Below, in pieces: positions 5,093 through 8,089 of a stretch of 8,089 nt of DNA. The notes below the pieces were generated by a model. The model had not been told where the DNA came from. It saw nothing but the letters and a program-made list of their open reading frames with translations, and searched no databases. Positions within the stretch are counted from its first letter, which is position 1. Every line of letters starts with the position of its first letter. Both the position numbers and the translations under genes were made by a program. Source of the stretch: Gemmatimonadaceae bacterium (lineage in GTDB: Bacteria; Gemmatimonadota; Gemmatimonadetes; Gemmatimonadales; Gemmatimonadaceae); assembly GCA_014378185.1 (NCBI GenBank), contig JACMOE010000037.1, positions 1 through 8,089 on the forward strand, in the 5' to 3' direction.

Positions 5093-5632
5093 CTACACGC
5101 CCCCGAAAACCGCGTGGAGGTCCACGCGCACTTCGACATCGAGGCTTGGCGGCCGCCACACGATGACGTCGCGCACCACCTCGTTCGCGCCCAGCTCGCG
5201 CGACACTTCCACGCTGCGAGCCACCCGGTCAACGAGCCACACCTCCTTGACCCCAAGCTTGAGATAGTTGTCGCGCTTGAAGTCATGGTCGTAGATGCGG
5301 GACGACCGGCTGTACACCTCCACGGCGAGCCAATAGTCCCGCACGTCGCTCCACCGCTCGCTTACCGGAAAGCGCGCTGGCGTGACCAGGATATCCGGCT
5401 CGAGCTGCGTTCCGGGCGGAAATGACACGACGCCGGGAGCCAGCACGAACGCATGCCCCGAATCCTGCACGGCCGGCAGGAGCACGGACATCATCCTCGA
5501 GACAATGAGCTGGTGTGGCGTGCCCGGCGCAGGCGTCACGAGCAGCACACCATCCAGCAGTTCGTACCGGTTCCCGTCGCGCGGAAACCGGTCGAGATCG
5601 TCCACGGTGTAATACGGAATCGTAGCCGCCAT
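5093..5632 (-). CDS. Uma2-family (DUF820) PD-(D/E)xK nuclease, copy 2
   Basis: A 179-residue protein with RYELLDGVLLVTPAPGTPHQ (22-41), LEPDILVTP with Asp80, LAVEVYSRSS with Glu105, DFKRDNYLKLGVKEVWLVD with Lys119, all in Uma2 order and spacing, so the predicted catalytic set is complete. The usual SPSS after the Glu strand is SRSS here. Start: the ATG at 5632 has AGGA 7 nt upstream; an in-frame ATG at 5638 lies only about 1-2 nt after the same AGGA and is less likely. It is read in the same direction as copy 3, 132 nt downstream of it, without overlap. Confidence 0.88.
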   Translation of the reverse strand: MAATIPYYTVDDLDRFPRDGNRYELLDGVLLVTPAPGTPHQLIVSRMMSVLLPAVQDSGHAFVLAPGVVSFPPGTQLEPDILVTPARFPVSERWSDVRDYWLAVEVYSRSSRIYDHDFKRDNYLKLGVKEVWLVDRVARSVEVSRELGANEVVRDVIVWRPPSLDVEVRVDLHAVFGGV

Positions 5633-5764
5633 GCCCATATCCTACCCCCTCGGCAACACCGCTGTCCACTCGGCATGCAGGAAGCTGCCCGCTCCAACAC
5701 CGGGGGGCTTCACCATATCGACGCTCGATCGTACAAGAGCGCGCAGCAAGCGCGGCGTCAGCCC

Positions 5765-6304
5765 CTAGTCGAACACTCGTGCCACTTCGAATGTCAGTTG
5801 CGCCGCGGCACCGTCGGGGCTCCAGCGCATCGTCTCGTGCGAGACCACATCCTCGTACCCCATCCGAACGGCAGTGATCGTCCGCCGCTCCGGATCGATC
5901 ATCCAGTACTCCGCCACCCCCGCATCCATGTAGAGACTTCGCTTCTTCACCTGATCGCGCCTCCGCGTGCTGGGCGACAGGATCTCCACGATGAGAATCG
6001 GGATCGGCGCGTCGTCCCAGTCCGGATGGTCGCCGGGATGCAGTGCGCGCACCATGAGGTCCGGCTCCACCTCTGATCCCTCGAACCGCATGACGGCGCG
6101 CGGGTGGTACACCAGCCCCAGCCCGTGCTGCTCGACGTAGCGATCGAGTAGCCGCGACAGGCGAGCTGCCACGGTCTCATGCGGATCCGTCGGCGGGGGA
6201 GTCACGAACAGCTCCCCGCGCACCAGCTCGTACTTGTTCCCGTCGTCCGGAAGGCTGTGTACCTCCTCCAGCGTCCACTGCTTGACGGCAGATGGCATAT
6301 GCAT
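5765..6304 (-). CDS. Uma2-family (DUF820) PD-(D/E)xK nuclease, copy 3
   Basis: A 179-residue protein with KYELVRGELFVTPPPTDPHE (24-43), VEPDLMVRA with Asp82, LIVEILSPST with Glu107, VKKRSLYMDAGVAEYWMID with Lys120/Lys121. It resembles copy 1 in SPS(S/T), YMDA and AEYW, more than copy 2. Start: ATG 6304 lies 10 nt after AAGGA; ATG 6298 is an alternative. A longer open frame reaches 6400, but the added residues match nothing in the family and would run close to the divergent gene's control region. It is probably transcribed from the spacer shared with the Tricorn-type gene. Role unknown. Confidence 0.88.
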   Translation of the reverse strand: MHMPSAVKQWTLEEVHSLPDDGNKYELVRGELFVTPPPTDPHETVAARLSRLLDRYVEQHGLGLVYHPRAVMRFEGSEVEPDLMVRALHPGDHPDWDDAPIPILIVEILSPSTRRRDQVKKRSLYMDAGVAEYWMIDPERRTITAVRMGYEDVVSHETMRWSPDGAAAQLTFEVARVFD

Positions 6305-6544
6305 TTCGCACCAGTCCTTGGCGGCGGATGAACCGTGGGCATGCGCCAAGGATGGCATGCTCACGTAGATGGACCAGCACCAGAACGCCGCACCGACCAC
6401 CGAACCATTGCCGAGCGTACGCTCGGCAGCAGGGCCGAGTCAAGAGTGGGTTAAGCGAGAACCCCTGTATTCCGCGCATGCATGGGGCTACGTTCGCAGC
6501 CCAACTCCCTTCAGATATTTCCAGGCCGACAGCCCCAATAGCTC
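6305..6544. other. divergent spacer between Uma2 copy 3 and the Tricorn-type gene
   Basis: No gene is supported here. The spacer must carry promoters in both directions, but no clear -35/-10 pair stands out. The notable feature is the 20-bp palindrome at 6409-6428. An in-frame TAG at 6539-6541 rules out extending the downstream gene further left. Confidence 0.55.
6409..6428. repeat. 20-bp perfect palindrome, possible operator
   Basis: TGCCGAGCGTACGCTCGGCA is exactly self-complementary with no loop. There is no T tract after it on either strand, so a terminator is unlikely. Its place in a divergent spacer, 117 nt before the Tricorn-type ATG and 105 nt before the Uma2 start, suits a site for a dimeric repressor. 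Binding is inferred. Confidence 0.55.
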
Positions 6545-8089
6545 ATGCAAATCTCTCCGCGCCTCGCTGCCGCGTTCCTCCTCCTCGCGGCCAACCCGGC
6601 GTTCGCCCAGACCCGCATGCTCCGCTCCCCCAGCGTGAGCACCAAGCACATCGCCTTCGCCTACGCGGGCAACATCTGGATCGTCGATCGCGCCGGCGGC
6701 GCCGCTCGACGCCTCACCAGCTTTGCCGGTGAAGCCTCCAACCCCAAGCTCTCCCCCGACGGGAGCACCGTCGCCTTCTCGGCACAATATGCCGGGAATG
6801 TGGATGTCTACGTCCTTCCTATAGAAGGCGGCGAGCCGAAGCGGCTCACCTATCATCCCGGTCCGGACATGGTGCAGGGCTGGACCCCCGACGGACGGCG
6901 CGTCGTCTTCAACAGCAGCCGAGCGTCGAAGGGGCCGGGCGCCATTCCACGTTTTTATACGATTGGGCTAGACGGCGGCGTCGAAACCGCCATGCCGCAG
7001 CCTCGCGCGTACCAGGGCAAGATTTCGCCAGACGGTACCCGCTTGGCCTATCGCATGAACAACTCGTGGGATGAGGAGCGCCGCAACTACCGCGGCGGGC
7101 AGAATCGGCCCATCTGGATCGAGGACATGGTGACCCATGATGTCACCAGTCCGGCGTGGACGGACAGCAAGGAGATGGACCCCGCGTGGGTTGGAGAAGT
7201 CGTGTATTTCCTGTCAGATCGCGATGGTGTCTCCAATGTGTTCGCATACGACACGCGAACGAAGGCATTGAAGCAGGTCACCACGTTCAAGGATTTCGAC
7301 GTCAAGACCCTCGATGCATCGACGAGTGCCAATGCCGTCGTGTTCGAGCAGGGCGGGTACATCCATGAGCTGGACCCGACGTCGGGCAGGGAGCACACCG
7401 TCAGCATTACTGCCAACGGCGACTTTCCGTGGATGATGCCGCAGTGGAAGGACGTGACCGCGCGCATCAGCGCTCTCTCGCTTTCACCAACGGGCAAGCG
7501 CGCCGCCGTCGAGGCGCGTGGTGAGATCTTCACCATTCCGGCCGAGAAGGGTGATGCGCGCAATTTGACGAATTCGAGTGGGGCGGCGGACCGGGATCCC
7601 GCGTGGTCGCCTGATGGCCGGTGGATCTCGTGGTTCTCGGATAGCAGCGGCGAGTATCAGCTCATCGTCGCCAGCCAGGATGGGATGACCAAGCGTGCCA
7701 TCTCGCTGCCCGAGCCAAGCCATTACTACACTCCCGAGTGGAGTGCCGACGCGAAGCACATCCTGTTTCACGACACCCATCTCCGCCTGTGGGTGCTGGA
7801 TGTGGCCAGCGGCAAGAGCACGCACGTCGACACCGATCCCTACATGATGCCTGATCGGTCGCTCGAGCCCCGGTTCTCGCCTGATGGCCGGTGGATCGCG
7901 TATTCACGACGATTGCCGTCGATGTTTCGCGCCATCTTCGTCTACAATGTGGAGACCGGCGCCAAGCATCAGCTCACCGATGGACTTGCCGACGCAACGA
8001 GTCCCGCGTGGGATGCCGGTGGCAAGTATCTCTGGTTTCTCGCGAGTACCAACTTCGGGTTGTACAGCGGTTGGCTCGACATGTCCAGC
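6545..8089 (+). CDS. exported Tricorn/S41-type peptidase, N-terminal propeller region (cut by window edge)
   Basis: Open for 515 codons to the window edge with no stop. MQISPRLAAAFLLLAANPAF then AQ is a Sec signal peptide with likely cleavage at Ala21/Gln22. The rest is beta-propeller built from WD40-like/PD40 blades of TolB and Tricorn type: NPKLSPDGSTVAFS (66-79), VQGWTPDGRRVVFNS (110-124), GKISPDGTRLAYR (158-170), DPAWSPDGRWISWFS (351-365), EPRFSPDGRWIAYS (441-454) and SPAWDAGGKYLWFL (486-499). The opening HIAFAYAGNIWIVDRAGGAARRLT is typical of Tricorn homologues, which continue into PDZ and S41 serine-protease domains and degrade peptides; those domains are outside the window, so a TolB-like protein or other PD40 protein cannot be fully excluded. 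Start: ATG 6545 follows an in-frame TAG by 3 nt; the ribosome-binding site is poor. A signal peptide implies action outside the cytoplasm, unlike archaeal Tricorn. Confidence 0.85.
   Translation, partial: MQISPRLAAAFLLLAANPAFAQTRMLRSPSVSTKHIAFAYAGNIWIVDRAGGAARRLTSFAGEASNPKLSPDGSTVAFSAQYAGNVDVYVLPIEGGEPKRLTYHPGPDMVQGWTPDGRRVVFNSSRASKGPGAIPRFYTIGLDGGVETAMPQPRAYQGKISPDGTRLAYRMNNSWDEERRNYRGGQNRPIWIEDMVTHDVTSPAWTDSKEMDPAWVGEVVYFLSDRDGVSNVFAYDTRTKALKQVTTFKDFDVKTLDASTSANAVVFEQGGYIHELDPTSGREHTVSITANGDFPWMMPQWKDVTARISALSLSPTGKRAAVEARGEIFTIPAEKGDARNLTNSSGAADRDPAWSPDGRWISWFSDSSGEYQLIVASQDGMTKRAISLPEPSHYYTPEWSADAKHILFHDTHLRLWVLDVASGKSTHVDTDPYMMPDRSLEPRFSPDGRWIAYSRRLPSMFRAIFVYNVETGAKHQLTDGLADATSPAWDAGGKYLWFLASTNFGLYSGWLDMSS

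Noticed and set aside
5639..5764. Possible terminator or small gene between Uma2 copies 2 and 3
   Set aside because: Only a 5-bp stem (CGCTC/GAGCG) with a 10-nt loop and no T tract; no supported reading frame.
5453..6076. Plus-strand open frame (207 codons) across the two minus-strand Uma2 genes
   Set aside because: His/Arg-rich shadow antisense to two genes with complete family motifs.
7607..7897. A 21-bp exact direct repeat (7607-7627 and 7877-7897)
   Set aside because: Both copies encode SPDGRWI of separate propeller blades; explained by the protein repeat and shared codon use.

Overview
This is a GC-rich bacterial stretch, most likely from the Gemmatimonadota or a similar soil lineage. 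The pointers are an exported DinB-like protein, an exported Tricorn/S41-type propeller protein, several Uma2-type nucleases, and dispersed repeats built around TGTCATTCCGAGCG...GAGGAATCTGCAC. The lineage call is inference from gene content; no rRNA or other phylogenetic marker is present.

Layout. Positions 1-2361 (minus strand) hold a tight four-gene run in the order AbrB/MazE-type antitoxin, Fic/Doc-type toxin, XPB/Rad25-like helicase, DUF790/Bax1-like nuclease (cut by the window edge). The gene junctions are a 4-nt overlap, a 4-nt gap and a 16-nt gap, so a toxin-antitoxin pair appears to share a transcript with a repair-type helicase-nuclease pair. Positions 2362-2518 are a divergent control region. 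Positions 2519-3852 (plus strand) hold a second toxin-antitoxin pair (ribbon-helix-helix antitoxin and PIN/VapC-like toxin, 4-nt overlap), followed 9 nt later by a Uma2-family PD-(D/E)xK nuclease. A perfect 10-bp inverted repeat lies over the promoter, ribosome-binding site and start codon of this second module.

Positions 3939-4443 hold a small GIY-YIG endonuclease gene (minus strand) bracketed by inverted copies of the dispersed repeat. The last ~15 codons and the stop of the nuclease gene lie inside one repeat copy. Positions 4527-5072 encode an exported DinB-like protein. Positions 5093-6304 (minus strand) hold two more divergent Uma2-family nucleases. A ~240-nt spacer with a 20-bp perfect palindrome follows, then the exported Tricorn/S41-type protein from 6545 runs off the right edge.

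Taken together the left 6.3 kb is a nuclease- and toxin-rich accessory region: helicase, Bax1-type nuclease, Doc, PIN, GIY-YIG and three Uma2 proteins. The most notable points are the TA-XPB-Bax1 arrangement, the His-to-Gln change in the Doc active-site motif, the operator placed over the VapBC-like start codon, and the repeat-bounded GIY-YIG unit. No tRNA, rRNA, CRISPR array or transposase gene was seen, and no strong intrinsic terminator was found.
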